Source: Schaalia cardiffensis
GTDB lineage: Bacteria > Actinomycetota > Actinomycetes > Actinomycetales > Actinomycetaceae
Direction: 5' to 3'
Length of the DNA: 64,000 bases
NCBI RefSeq assembly: GCF_016405145.1
Contig: NZ_JAEKIA010000011.1
Span: 16,011 to 80,010 of the forward strand
The notes under the pieces were generated by a model. It was not told where the DNA came from. It saw only the letters and a list, made by a program, of their open reading frames with translations, and did no database searches. A program made the translations under genes and the position numbers. Of this stretch, positions 46,155-53,683 are shown in pieces. Numbering within the stretch: the stretch's first letter is position 1; each line of letters begins with the position of its first letter.

Positions 46155-47764
46155 GGCTCTTTCACCGTGATCTGTTCCTCAGTGCTCTTGCCGGTTGGGG
46201 CGTGTGGGCGAGTTTCCCGAGCCTGTCTGTGTGGTGGGCGTTGATCCCCTCGCTTGCCCTGTTCTTCTCGCGGGTTGATGGGCCCTCCACCTCTCGTTCC
46301 CTGCTCAACACCCTGGTTTTCGCCTCATGCTGGTGGCTGCCTCTTGTGCATTGGGTGACGCTTGCGACGGGCGGGTGGCTTCCCTGGGTGGCTTTGGCTG
46401 CGACGCAGATCCTCCAGATCCTCGCTTGGACGCTGATTGCACGTCTTTGCCGTGTGTGGGCTTGGGCGAGGACCCTGCCCGGACAGGCTTTCGCCTACGC
46501 CCTGACTTGGGTGGGCGTTGAGCAGTTCCGTTCGCATTACCCCTGGTCGGGATTCCCCTGGGGAAATATTGCGATGCCGCAGGTGGATTCCCCTTTGGGG
46601 CACCTGGCTCCCTGGGGAGGCGAGGTTCTGGTCTCCGCTAGCGTCGTCGTGCTCGCTGTACTGGTCCGCAGGGTGTTCTCCTTGCGCTCCGGTTCAGATG
46701 CGGAGCATTGGTATACGAGGCCGCTGGCCCTGCTCGTGGGAGCCGGGGTGTTGTGCGCAAGTGCTTTCCTTCCTCTTCATACCGCGCAAGAAGCTGGTGC
46801 TGTGAAACTCGGGGTGGTTCAAGGAGATGTTGAACTTCCCGGAAACCAGACCTTCGGCATTGAGGGCAAGGTCGCTTCGAATAATGCGGCTCAGACCTTC
46901 TCCTTGGCTGAGAACGGGGGAGAGGTCGACCTCGTCATCTGGGGGGAGACTGGGGCGGACCGGGACCCTCGCGCCTCGACTCGTGTCGCCCAGATCCTTG
47001 AAGAATCTGCGACGAGGGCGCAGGCGCCGCTCCTTTTCGGTTTTGCGAACACCATCGAGGGTATGCGTTGGAACTGGTTGGGCGTGTGGAACGTGGGGGA
47101 GGGGCTTGATTCTTCCACCCTCTATGCGAAGCAAAAGCCCGTTCCTTTCGGCGAGTTCATCCCGTATCGCTCGTTCATTTCGAAGCTCGCGACCGAGGCC
47201 GCGCAGGTGAGTGTGGATATGGCTGCGGGCAGCGAGCCCGGCGTGATGAGGGTTCGTTTGCGTGACGGGCGAAGTGTTCCTCTTGCTGTTGGGATTTGTT
47301 TCGAGGCGGGGTATTCTTCGGTGTTTTCCGAGGGCGTGAACTTGGGCGGGCAGATCCTCATTGAGCCGTCGAATAACTATCATTTCCGTTCTTCTGCAGA
47401 GTCACTTCAGCAGGCGCAGCTCATGCGTTTCCGGGCGATGGAGTTTTCACGTTCAGCGGTTCAGGCATCGACGACGGGAGTGTCGATGGTGATTCGCCCT
47501 GATGGGGCGATCCAGGCGCAAACGGAGCCTCAAAGCGCTGCCTGGCTCACAGAGAGCGTTCCTTTGAGGACGAGCATCACTGTGGCTGCGCACATGGGTG
47601 AGCTTCCCGCACAGATTGTGATGGTGTTGACGGGTGTGTTTCTGCTCGTGTCCCTTGGTCGGTGGAGCGCAGTGCGTCAGGGGCACAGGAAGGCTCGAGC
47701 CCAGGGACGTCGAGGGGCACCCCAAGAGCTTCGGCGACCACGAAAGAGTGCTGAGAGTGCTTAA
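46151..47764 (+). CDS. lnt: Apolipoprotein N-acyltransferase Lnt
   Basis: The 537-residue protein has about six N-terminal membrane helices followed by a nitrilase-fold domain (about 220-470) and a C-terminal helix. The catalytic Glu-Lys-Cys triad is visible in LVIWGETGADRD, YAKQKPVPFGEFIPYR and AVGICFEAGYSS. It adds the third acyl chain to lipoproteins such as the RibY-like protein. I use ATG 46151, which overlaps the helY stop as ATGA; ATG 46139 would add four residues. Confidence 0.93.
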   Translation: MRLFHRDLFLSALAGWGVWASFPSLSVWWALIPSLALFFSRVDGPSTSRSLLNTLVFASCWWLPLVHWVTLATGGWLPWVALAATQILQILAWTLIARLCRVWAWARTLPGQAFAYALTWVGVEQFRSHYPWSGFPWGNIAMPQVDSPLGHLAPWGGEVLVSASVVVLAVLVRRVFSLRSGSDAEHWYTRPLALLVGAGVLCASAFLPLHTAQEAGAVKLGVVQGDVELPGNQTFGIEGKVASNNAAQTFSLAENGGEVDLVIWGETGADRDPRASTRVAQILEESATRAQAPLLFGFANTIEGMRWNWLGVWNVGEGLDSSTLYAKQKPVPFGEFIPYRSFISKLATEAAQVSVDMAAGSEPGVMRVRLRDGRSVPLAVGICFEAGYSSVFSEGVNLGGQILIEPSNNYHFRSSAESLQQAQLMRFRAMEFSRSAVQASTTGVSMVIRPDGAIQAQTEPQSAAWLTESVPLRTSITVAAHMGELPAQIVMVLTGVFLLVSLGRWSAVRQGHRKARAQGRRGAPQELRRPRKSAESA

Positions 47765-48038
47765 GGGGCATTGTCAAGCCCGCTCTTCGACCACAAAAGA
47801 GCGTTTGAGAGGAACGGAAAAGCGCGCTTGAAAGAACTGTGAGAATTGAGCAGTCGATGGGTGTCATGCAGTTCAGGGGCACGACACTACGCTTGGCGGC
47901 GACGACAAGAGGCTCGAAGGTCGGGAGGAAAAGACCTCTCGGGGCACGAAAGTACGCACGACAAGCGCATTAAGGCGCGTTCTTTGGCCATGGGAGAGCT
48001 CTCGACGATCGGGAAAGCTCTGGCGATGGCTGTGAAGA
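47765..48038. other. Intergenic region after lnt, no gene seen
   Basis: These 274 bases carry only short frames with poor codon usage. The plus strand is purine-rich in places (for example GGAGGAAAAGACC). It ends at a strong convergent-gene terminator. Confidence 0.4.
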
Positions 48039-48065
48039 AGGGCCTCGGGCAATGCCCGAGGCCCT
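48039..48065. terminator. Bidirectional terminator between lnt and rbpA
   Basis: AGGGCCTCGGGC and GCCCGAGGCCCT form a perfect 12-bp stem with an AAT loop. It lies between two convergent genes. Confidence 0.8.
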
Positions 48066-48085
48066 CTCACAGATAGATAAAGGAT

Positions 48086-48451
48086 TCACCCCTTGCGGTA
48101 GTGACCCTCGGGGCGCAGTCGTCCCTCACGCAAGAGCGTCAGCTGCTCATTGAGGACGACCTCAAGTTCTTCAAGGGAACGACGTTCGCAGAGCATATCC
48201 CAATGAGTACGGACCGGCTTTGCGGGCTTGGCCTCCTCGTCCTCGGGAGCCTCACCGATGAGTTCACCTTTGGCGCCGCAGCGGCATTCCCAGTTCGCGG
48301 GCGGAGCGGCTTCGGTGGAGAGCGGAACTTCGAACTCGTGGCCGTTCGGGCACTCATAGCGGACGGTGTAGCGCTCCGCGAAGACGACTCCGTCCTCGGA
48401 TTCCATCGACTTTGCACCGATCTGCATTCCTCGAAGCGCGCGATCCGCCAT
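48086..48451 (-). CDS. rbpA: RNA polymerase-binding protein RbpA
   Basis: The 121-residue protein has the N-terminal tail MADRALRGMQIGAKSMESE, the core domain VRYECPNGHEFEVPLS to WECRCGAKGELI with a CPNG/CRCG zinc-type site, and a sigma-interacting C-terminal part, KPVRTHWDMLCERRSLEELEVVLNEQL. RbpA binds the principal sigma factor and stabilises open complexes in actinobacteria. AAGGAG lies upstream of its ATG on the minus strand. Confidence 0.96.
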   Translation of the reverse strand: MADRALRGMQIGAKSMESEDGVVFAERYTVRYECPNGHEFEVPLSTEAAPPANWECRCGAKGELIGEAPEDEEAKPAKPVRTHWDMLCERRSLEELEVVLNEQLTLLREGRLRPEGHYRKG

Positions 48452-48487
48452 GGCATACTCCTTGCAAGCGTAGAGCTGAACATGCGC

Positions 48488-48493
48488 AGTCTA
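48488..48493 (-). promoter_or_regulatory. -10 candidate of rbpA
   Basis: TAGACT on the minus strand gives a leader of about 30 bases that contains the AAGGAG site of rbpA. Confidence 0.45.
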
Positions 48494-48521
48494 GCGGATT
48501 CTCCCCCTCCCCATCGATCCG

Positions 48522-48535
48522 ATAATGTACATTAT
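48522..48535. promoter_or_regulatory. Perfect 14-bp palindrome, candidate operator
   Basis: ATAATGTACATTAT is a perfect AT-rich palindrome in the rbpA/PAP2 divergent region of a GC-rich genome. Its overlapping GATAAT and CATAAT can serve as -10 hexamers on either strand, so it may be a repressor site, a double promoter, or both. Confidence 0.5.
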
Positions 48536-48668
48536 GTCAGAATGGCGGGAGAGTATTGAGGATCACCCCGACTCGCGCCGAAGTTGCCACTTCCACCATG
48601 CTCATCCCCTCCCGCCCTCGTACGATGAAAAGCGGAAAGAATCGACTGGATCAAAAGGAAAAAGGCGC

Positions 48669-49472
48669 GTGCGTTCCACACCCGAACATGTCACCCCGGC
48701 AATGGTCGCGCCCAAGCGCTCCGGCCTATTGGAGATCCTCCTTGTCGCGGCAAGCGCCCTCGGATACTCCGTGCTGTGTTACATCGCTCCGGTCACACCC
48801 ACACGAGCCTTCCTCAACGCCTACGACATCCTTCGAATCGAAGATGCCCTCGGCATTGATATTGAACTCGGGCTCAACCACTGGCTGCACTCCCATGAAT
48901 GGATCGCTCAGCTTTCAACGAGCTTTTATTCCATTTCCTTCTTCCTCGTCACCTTCGCCTCACTCACTCTGATGTGGAGACTGCGCCCCGAGCGTTACCG
49001 CTTCGCACGAAATGGCCTCTTCATCATGACAATCGGCGCGATGATCACCTATTGGACCTACCCCCTCGCACCCCCCAGGCTCTTGTCGAACCTTGGATAT
49101 GTCGATGCCGTGGCGACCCAATCTGCGATCGGTTCCTCCTACTCCCAAGCGGCCGCTTCCCTGGCGAATCCCTATGGGGCGATGCCCTCCATGCACACGG
49201 GATGGGCCCTGTGGGCTGCAATCGTTCTCGGAGCTTTCGTTTTCAAGCGAGGGTGGCAACGCCTCCTCCTCGCGCTCCACCCCCTCGCGACGATCTGGAT
49301 CATCATTGCGACCGCGAACCACTACGTCCTCGATGCTGTAGCCGGAGTCTCCTACTGCCTCGTCGGCCTGGCGCTTTCCTCGGTTCTCATGTCGTATCTC
49401 TCTGTCAAATCTCAGCCCTCCACGAGCGGCGCGCCCGAAGAGGCTCGCCTCAGCGATACCCTGAAGGTATGA
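48669..49472 (+). CDS. PAP2-superfamily membrane phosphatase
   Basis: The protein is about 267 residues from GTG 48669, which has AAGGAAAAAGG upstream; longer in-frame starts up to ATG 48525 exist but add a low-complexity His/Ser segment. Five or six membrane helices carry the PAP2 elements YPLAPPRLL, GAMPSMHTGWALWAA (motif C2) and ATANHYVLDAVAG (motif C3). The family dephosphorylates lipid phosphates or transfers phospho-groups (inositol phosphotransferase-like members have the same layout). It overlaps the Hsp70 gene by four bases. Confidence 0.85.
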   Translation: MRSTPEHVTPAMVAPKRSGLLEILLVAASALGYSVLCYIAPVTPTRAFLNAYDILRIEDALGIDIELGLNHWLHSHEWIAQLSTSFYSISFFLVTFASLTLMWRLRPERYRFARNGLFIMTIGAMITYWTYPLAPPRLLSNLGYVDAVATQSAIGSSYSQAAASLANPYGAMPSMHTGWALWAAIVLGAFVFKRGWQRLLLALHPLATIWIIIATANHYVLDAVAGVSYCLVGLALSSVLMSYLSVKSQPSTSGAPEEARLSDTLKV

Positions 49473-50980
49473 AGTTTGGCGTAGATTTTGGCACTACTCG
49501 CACGACCCTCGCCCAAGTGGACAGGGGCAACTACCCGATCGTGTCCTTCGTGGATTTGTGCGGCGATGACCGCGACTACATCCCCTCGATCGTCGCATAC
49601 GAGGACGGGCACCTGAGCTTCGGCTTCGACGCCGAGGAGGCGGCCCTGTCCGGCGCCGAGCATCTGCGCTCTTTCAAACGCCTCCTCGCAGACCCTGGGA
49701 TCTCCCCCACCTCGACTCTGCGGCTCGGCAATCGTGATTTCCAGATCGTCGAGGTCGTCACCCGCTTCCTCCATTACGTGGCGCAGATGGTGCGTGAGAA
49801 CTCCTCCGTGCCCCTCCCCTCCCCCGATGAGCCCCTGGAAGCGGTCATCGGCATTCCTGCGCACGCATGGTCCGCGCAGCGCTTCCTCACTCTCGAGGCT
49901 TTCAAGAACGCCGGATGGACCGTCCTCGAAATGCTCAACGAGCCCTCTGCAGCGGGCTTTGAATACACGCATCGCCACCCCGGCACCATCAACTCGAAGC
50001 GCACCTCCGTCCTCGTCTACGATCTTGGCGGCGGAACCTTCGACGCCTCCCTCGTCGAGGCGAAGGGAACCGCCCACTCGGTGATTGCCTCGCGCGGTGA
50101 TAATCTGCTCGGCGGCGACGACTTCGACCTCGTTCTGGCGCAAGAAGCCGCGAAAGCAGCCGATATCAGTCCCGCTGAACTCGGTGAGAAGGGCTGGATG
50201 CGCCTCATTGAGGATGCTCGCCTTGCGAAGGAGGCCCTCTCCCCTCAGAGTCGGGCGGTGGCTCTCGAGGTTGCGGGCAAGGCCGTGCGCGTGCCCGTCA
50301 CCGAGTACTACGAGGCTGCGAAGCAACTCGTCGACCATACTCTCAAGATCCTCGACCCCCTGCTCGTGGACGGCCCCGATGGTGGGCGCGTTCTGCCTGA
50401 GTCTGTTGCCGGGCTTTACGTTGTTGGCGGCGCCTCCAGGCTGCCCCTGGTTGCGAGGATCTTGCGGGAGCGTTTCGGCAGGCGAGTGCATCGTTCCGCA
50501 CTATCAGGTGGCTCGACCGCGATCGGCCTAGCGATTGCAGCTGACGAGGGTGCAGGCTACTCCGTGACGGATCGCCTTTCCCGCGGCGTTGGAGTCTTCC
50601 GTGAGGTTGACTCTGGGCAGGCTGTCTCCTTCGATCCGCTCCTGGGCCCCGATGCGAGGTGGACTCCTGGAGAATCGACGGTGCTGACGAGGCGCTACCG
50701 GGCGGCCCACAATATTGGCTTCTACCGTTTCGTCGAATACCGAGCCGTGGACTCTCAGGGGGTCCCGAGGGGCGAGGTTGCGCCCTGTGGTGAACTGCTC
50801 ATGCCCTTCGCTCAAGAGCTCAGGGATCCCAGGATCGACCTGAGTCGCCAGGAGATCCTCAGAACCGAGGAGGGGCCTCTGATCGAGGAGCGCTACCTCG
50901 TTGATGAGAACGGCATTGTTGACGTGGAGATCTCCGATCTCGACACGGGCTACACGGTTCGCGCAACTCTGGGCCGCTAG
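49469..50980 (+). CDS. Hsp70-family ATPase with a short C-terminal domain
   Basis: The 503-residue protein has the actin-like ATPase motifs MKFGVDFGTTRTTLAQV, VLVYDLGGGTFDASLVEAKG and GLYVVGGASRLPLVARILR. The peptide-binding part after about residue 385 is short and ends YTVRATLGR, without a full DnaK lid. The gene overlaps the PAP2 stop (ATGA) and is not next to grpE or dnaJ, so it is a specialised Hsp70, not the main DnaK. A function with the PAP2 enzyme at the envelope is possible but unproven. Confidence 0.88.
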   Translation: MKFGVDFGTTRTTLAQVDRGNYPIVSFVDLCGDDRDYIPSIVAYEDGHLSFGFDAEEAALSGAEHLRSFKRLLADPGISPTSTLRLGNRDFQIVEVVTRFLHYVAQMVRENSSVPLPSPDEPLEAVIGIPAHAWSAQRFLTLEAFKNAGWTVLEMLNEPSAAGFEYTHRHPGTINSKRTSVLVYDLGGGTFDASLVEAKGTAHSVIASRGDNLLGGDDFDLVLAQEAAKAADISPAELGEKGWMRLIEDARLAKEALSPQSRAVALEVAGKAVRVPVTEYYEAAKQLVDHTLKILDPLLVDGPDGGRVLPESVAGLYVVGGASRLPLVARILRERFGRRVHRSALSGGSTAIGLAIAADEGAGYSVTDRLSRGVGVFREVDSGQAVSFDPLLGPDARWTPGESTVLTRRYRAAHNIGFYRFVEYRAVDSQGVPRGEVAPCGELLMPFAQELRDPRIDLSRQEILRTEEGPLIEERYLVDENGIVDVEISDLDTGYTVRATLGR

Positions 50981-51035
50981 AGGCGCGCGCACTCGCGCAT
51001 ACTGTCAGCTCTGCTTGAGGTATTCGCAGTCGCGC

Positions 51036-51075
51036 AAAGGGGGTCGGCATTCCGTTGGGAAGGCCGACCTCCTTT
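51036..51075 (+). terminator. Terminator after the Hsp70 gene
   Basis: AAAGGGGGTCGGC and GCCGACCTCCTTT form a 13-bp stem (one G-U) around a 14-base loop, ending in CTTTCTG. Confidence 0.75.
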
Positions 51076-51108
51076 CTGCGCCGCCCTTCGAAGCAGGCCG
51101 TGACCTGT

Positions 51109-51202
51109 CCACAAGTCGAACGCTGCTCCTTGGTTCTTTGAGGAAAGCCCAGGTCAAAGTTTGAATCGTCCGACTTTCGCCCCCTCGGTGTCCGACTTGT
51201 GG
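51109..51202. repeat. Separated 10-bp inverted repeat beside the HicAB genes
   Basis: CCACAAGTCG at 51109-51118 and CGACTTGTGG at 51193-51202 are exact inverted copies 74 bases apart, just downstream of hicB. The purpose is unknown. Confidence 0.5.
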
Positions 51203-51236
51203 CCTCACTTGGTGGGCTTCCTGTCCCCCAATCTGT

Positions 51237-51617
51237 TCAGGCGTGGGCGAGCTGGGACACGCGCTGGGGGGAGATTCCCATCATGGAGGCGACATCTCTG
51301 AGGGGCAGGCCATCTTCGCGCATCGCGGCGACGGCCCTGCGTGACGCGCTGGCGGCTTCATGTTCTGCTTCGAGGGCCTCATGGGCACGTATTTTGTATT
51401 CATTCACGAGGTCGACGTATCGGGCGTCGGTGACCTCGTAATCGATGATGAAGTCGGATTCGGGCCGTCCAGTCATCAAGGAGGCAGCGTCGGCGACCAT
51501 GTCGTTGATCTGGTCGAGGCGCTTGGCCTGGGTGCCGAACTCGGTCCCGTCCACGCTGAAGGTCACCACCCACCAGCCGTTGCCGCGTTCTGCGGTTGCG
51601 TGAATCTGCGTCGTCAT
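51237..51617 (-). CDS. hicB: HicB-like antitoxin with C-terminal HTH
   Basis: The 126-residue protein begins MTTQIHATAERGNGWWVVTFSVDG, a HicB-type partly degraded RNase H-like fold, and ends with the helix-turn-helix LPLRDVASMMGISPQRVSQLAHA. HicB antitoxins bind HicA and repress their own promoter. GGAGGAAGG precedes the ATG at 51617. The start overlaps the hicA stop by four bases. HicB assignment rests on the fold pattern and on the adjacent hicA. Confidence 0.75.
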   Translation of the reverse strand: MTTQIHATAERGNGWWVVTFSVDGTEFGTQAKRLDQINDMVADAASLMTGRPESDFIIDYEVTDARYVDLVNEYKIRAHEALEAEHEAASASRRAVAAMREDGLPLRDVASMMGISPQRVSQLAHA

Positions 51618-51823
51618 CGTCCTTCCTCCTTCTTTAGGGCCTGCTCGCATCGCCGGATGATTGCTCGGGCGAGTAACTCGTCGACTTCCCGGTGTCGGGG
51701 AAGAGGTTCTTGCCAGGGGCCGATCTGGGCTTTTGAGTGTCGGCCGCCTTCGGTCAGTGTGAGGGTACGCCCGTAGCGGTTGGCGATTCGCCTGAGTTCT
51801 CGCTCCAAGTCTCTCCGCTTCAC
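51614..51823 (-). CDS. hicA: HicA-like mRNA interferase toxin
   Basis: The 69-residue basic protein starts MKRRDLERELRRIANRYG, the usual HicA N-terminus, followed by LTEGGRHSKAQIG, in which the histidine falls at the catalytic position, and PRHREVDELLARAIIRR. HicA is a double-strand-RNA-binding-fold ribonuclease that cuts mRNAs when free of HicB. GTG 51823 is set by the leaderless -10 upstream. It is short of the usual GSHH, so activity is not certain. Confidence 0.7.
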   Translation of the reverse strand: MKRRDLERELRRIANRYGRTLTLTEGGRHSKAQIGPWQEPLPRHREVDELLARAIIRRCEQALKKEEGR

Positions 51824-51830
51824 ACCGGAA

Positions 51831-51836
51831 ACTCTA
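51831..51836 (-). promoter_or_regulatory. -10 element of hicA-hicB (leaderless)
   Basis: On the minus strand TAGAGT, then TTCCGGT, then GTG at 51823. HicB probably acts here. The stretch 51837-52081 beyond it has no gene. Confidence 0.5.
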
Positions 51837-52081
51837 GCCGCATTGCTCACTGTATTCAAGGGGTGTTGATTATGGTGGTGTTCGCCTCTCAACTTCCCCT
51901 TGTATCGTGCGGGAGGCAGATATGAATGTGAATACTGGCGCAGGGAGTGTGTGAAGGCGTGTGGACAATAAGCATCCGGAAAAATGAGCAATTCCTGAGG
52001 GATGAGTGAACGCTAAAGCCCCTCAATAAAGGAGTGGGGAACCCTGAGGCAGACTTCAACTCACAGAGGAGGGCGCGGGGA

Positions 52082-52239
52082 GCCGCTGAAAGAAGGGGGA
52101 GCGCGAGGGGTTAGGAAGCGCGAAGGTTGAGAAGACGCGAAGATTCAGAAGGCGGGAGGGGGTAGGAAGGCGCGACGGGTCAGAAGACGGGAGGAGGCAG
52201 GAGCCGCTGAAAGAGGGAACAGCGCGAAGACTTAGGAGG
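52082..52239. repeat. Purine-rich degenerate minisatellite, 17-18-base units
   Basis: About nine units of the form GCGCGA-RGG-TNAGAAGR run head to tail, with starts near 52082, 52101, 52118, 52136, 52153, 52171, 52188, 52204 and 52222. The segments 52082-52118 and 52203-52239 are near copies of each other (GCCGCTGAAAGA..., ...GCGCGA..TTAGGA). On the minus-strand transcript the region is C/U-rich and G-poor, just after the stop of the MerR operon, like a Rho-loading site. The last unit overlaps the merR stop codon. Confidence 0.7.
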
Positions 52240-52786
52240 CACTGCGCTTGCGCCGACGACGCTCCGCAAGCTCATCAACAGGCTCGCCGCCGAGCCTTTC
52301 GATCGGCAGATCCGCGAGGGTCCCTTCGACCTCGCGCCAGACGCGACCCACGGCGATCCCGAAAACTCCCTGGCCGCCTTGGAGCAGGTCAATGACTTCG
52401 TCGGTCGAGGTGCATTCGTAGACGGAAGCACCATCACTCATAAGGGTGATCGAGGCGAGGTCGTCCACTCCCCTGTCCTGGAGCTGTACAACGGCGGTGC
52501 GGACCTGTTGAAGGGAGACTCCCGTGTCAAGGAGTTTCTTCACGATCTTCAAGACGAGAATGTCTTTGAAGGAGTAGAGCCTTTGAGAGCCTGAGCCGCG
52601 CGCGGCGCGCACGGAGGGTTGGAGTAGGCCTGTGCGGGCCCAGTAGTCGAGCTGACGGTAGGTGATGCCGGCTGCGGTGCAGGCCACGGGACCCCTATAG
52701 CCGAGGTCATCGCCCTCAAGGCCTTCAAGAGGGTCGCCGAAGAGCATGGCCTGCCGCGTTGCGGCTTCATGGGGTTCGGCGCTCAC
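52232..52786 (-). CDS. MerR-family transcriptional regulator (Rv1830-like position)
   Basis: The 184-residue protein starts at GTG 52786 with AAAGGAG six bases upstream. The HTH reads CTAAGITYRQLDYWARTGLLQPSVR, followed by SQRLYSFKDILVLKIVKKLL and an effector region with YECTSTDEVIDLLQ. In mycobacteria a MerR gene in this position (Rv1830) regulates cell-division-related genes. The last codons are RRRRKRSAS. It lies downstream of merR1 but has its own promoter. Confidence 0.88.
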   Translation of the reverse strand: MSAEPHEAATRQAMLFGDPLEGLEGDDLGYRGPVACTAAGITYRQLDYWARTGLLQPSVRAARGSGSQRLYSFKDILVLKIVKKLLDTGVSLQQVRTAVVQLQDRGVDDLASITLMSDGASVYECTSTDEVIDLLQGGQGVFGIAVGRVWREVEGTLADLPIERLGGEPVDELAERRRRKRSAS

Positions 52787-52835
52787 TGAGCACTCCTTTG
52801 AGAAACGATCGACACCGATTTGGGATGGTGACTTC

Positions 52836-52864
52836 ACGCTAGGCGCTTTGCAGGTGTGGGTCAA
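52836..52864 (-). promoter_or_regulatory. Promoter of the second merR gene
   Basis: On the minus strand TTGACC (52864-52859) and TAGCGT (52841-52836) are separated by 17 bases. The expected start near 52829 gives a leader of about 43 bases before the GTG at 52786. Confidence 0.65.
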
Positions 52865-52882
52865 CGAACCACGCGGAAAGTC

Positions 52883-52897
52883 TGAACTTCAAGTTCA
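52883..52897. promoter_or_regulatory. Candidate MerR operator
   Basis: TGAACTT and AAGTTCA flank one C, a perfect 15-base inverted repeat 19 bases upstream of the -35 of the second merR gene. AAGTTCA-type half-sites are common for MerR proteins, so either neighbouring MerR may bind here. Confidence 0.5.
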
Positions 52898-52909
52898 AGG
52901 TGAAGGTTG

Positions 52910-53683
52910 TTATGTTCCCTTGACTTGGAGCTGCGCCAGGCTCGCCCGCAGCAACTCACGATGCAACTCGGCCAAAAGCTCCCCACACTCCAAGATCCTG
53001 GCATTCGCACGCTCAGCATCACCCGAACGCACCCTCGAACGCTGAGAACTCACAGTCTGATCGACAATATCGGCACTACGCTCCGCGCCAGTACGCACCG
53101 AACGCAAAATCCGCGCATCGAAACCCGCAGCCTCAAGACGCACGAGGATCTGAACGATCTGAACAGCCCGAGCAGGGAAATACCCCGCAATATCCGGGGA
53201 GATCAAACCAAAACGGACATAACGCTCTAGGCCCTCAAGATCCACGCCAGTCAGGTCCGCAAGGTCCCTCGCCGAAATCGGCCGACCATTCGAAGGAGTG
53301 ACAATCTTTCCCTCCGAAGCGACGACGCGGGCGTGACGGGCAAGCTCGGCCTCGTGCCCGGCGTCGAGGGCGCGAAGCTGATCCCCGATCACCTTCAAAG
53401 GGGTGAAGGAATCACGCTGCGCGCTCAGCACGAAGCGGAGGCGCTCAATATCGGCGCGCGAATACTTCCTGTATCCCGAGCCGGAGCGCGCAGGAGAGAC
53501 GAGCCCCTGCTCTTCCAGGAAACGAACCTTGGAGAGGGAGATCGCGGGGAACTCGGCCTTCAACTCGGACACGACCTGGCCAATCGACAAGGAAGGAGTG
53601 CGGTCCACTCCCCTTGGCCAAGGTCCGATTTCACTCGCCGATGCCTCCTCTTTCAGGAGCTGGCTCTTCGCGGGTGTGCTCAT
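52910..53683 (-). CDS. MerR-family regulator (Rv1828-like) with a second HTH-like segment
   Basis: The 257-residue protein has an N-terminal MerR HTH (LSIGQVVSELKAEFPAISLSKVRFLEEQGLVSPARSGSGYRKYSRADIERLRFVL). The C-terminal half contains another MerR-like segment, ISARDLADLTGVDLEGLERYVRFGLI, followed by helices. It directly follows garA (ATGA overlap), as Rv1828 follows Rv1827 in M. tuberculosis. Targets in this organism are unknown. Confidence 0.9.
   Translation of the reverse strand: MSTPAKSQLLKEEASASEIGPWPRGVDRTPSLSIGQVVSELKAEFPAISLSKVRFLEEQGLVSPARSGSGYRKYSRADIERLRFVLSAQRDSFTPLKVIGDQLRALDAGHEAELARHARVVASEGKIVTPSNGRPISARDLADLTGVDLEGLERYVRFGLISPDIAGYFPARAVQIVQILVRLEAAGFDARILRSVRTGAERSADIVDQTVSSQRSRVRSGDAERANARILECGELLAELHRELLRASLAQLQVKGT

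Noticed and set aside
47846..48076. A 76-codon frame after lnt
   Set aside because: It runs through the convergent terminator, has an Arg/Ser-rich sequence typical of chance frames, and lacks a ribosome-binding site.
49412..50491. A 359-codon open frame on the minus strand
   Set aside because: It is antisense to the Hsp70 gene, whose ATPase motifs fix the coding strand.
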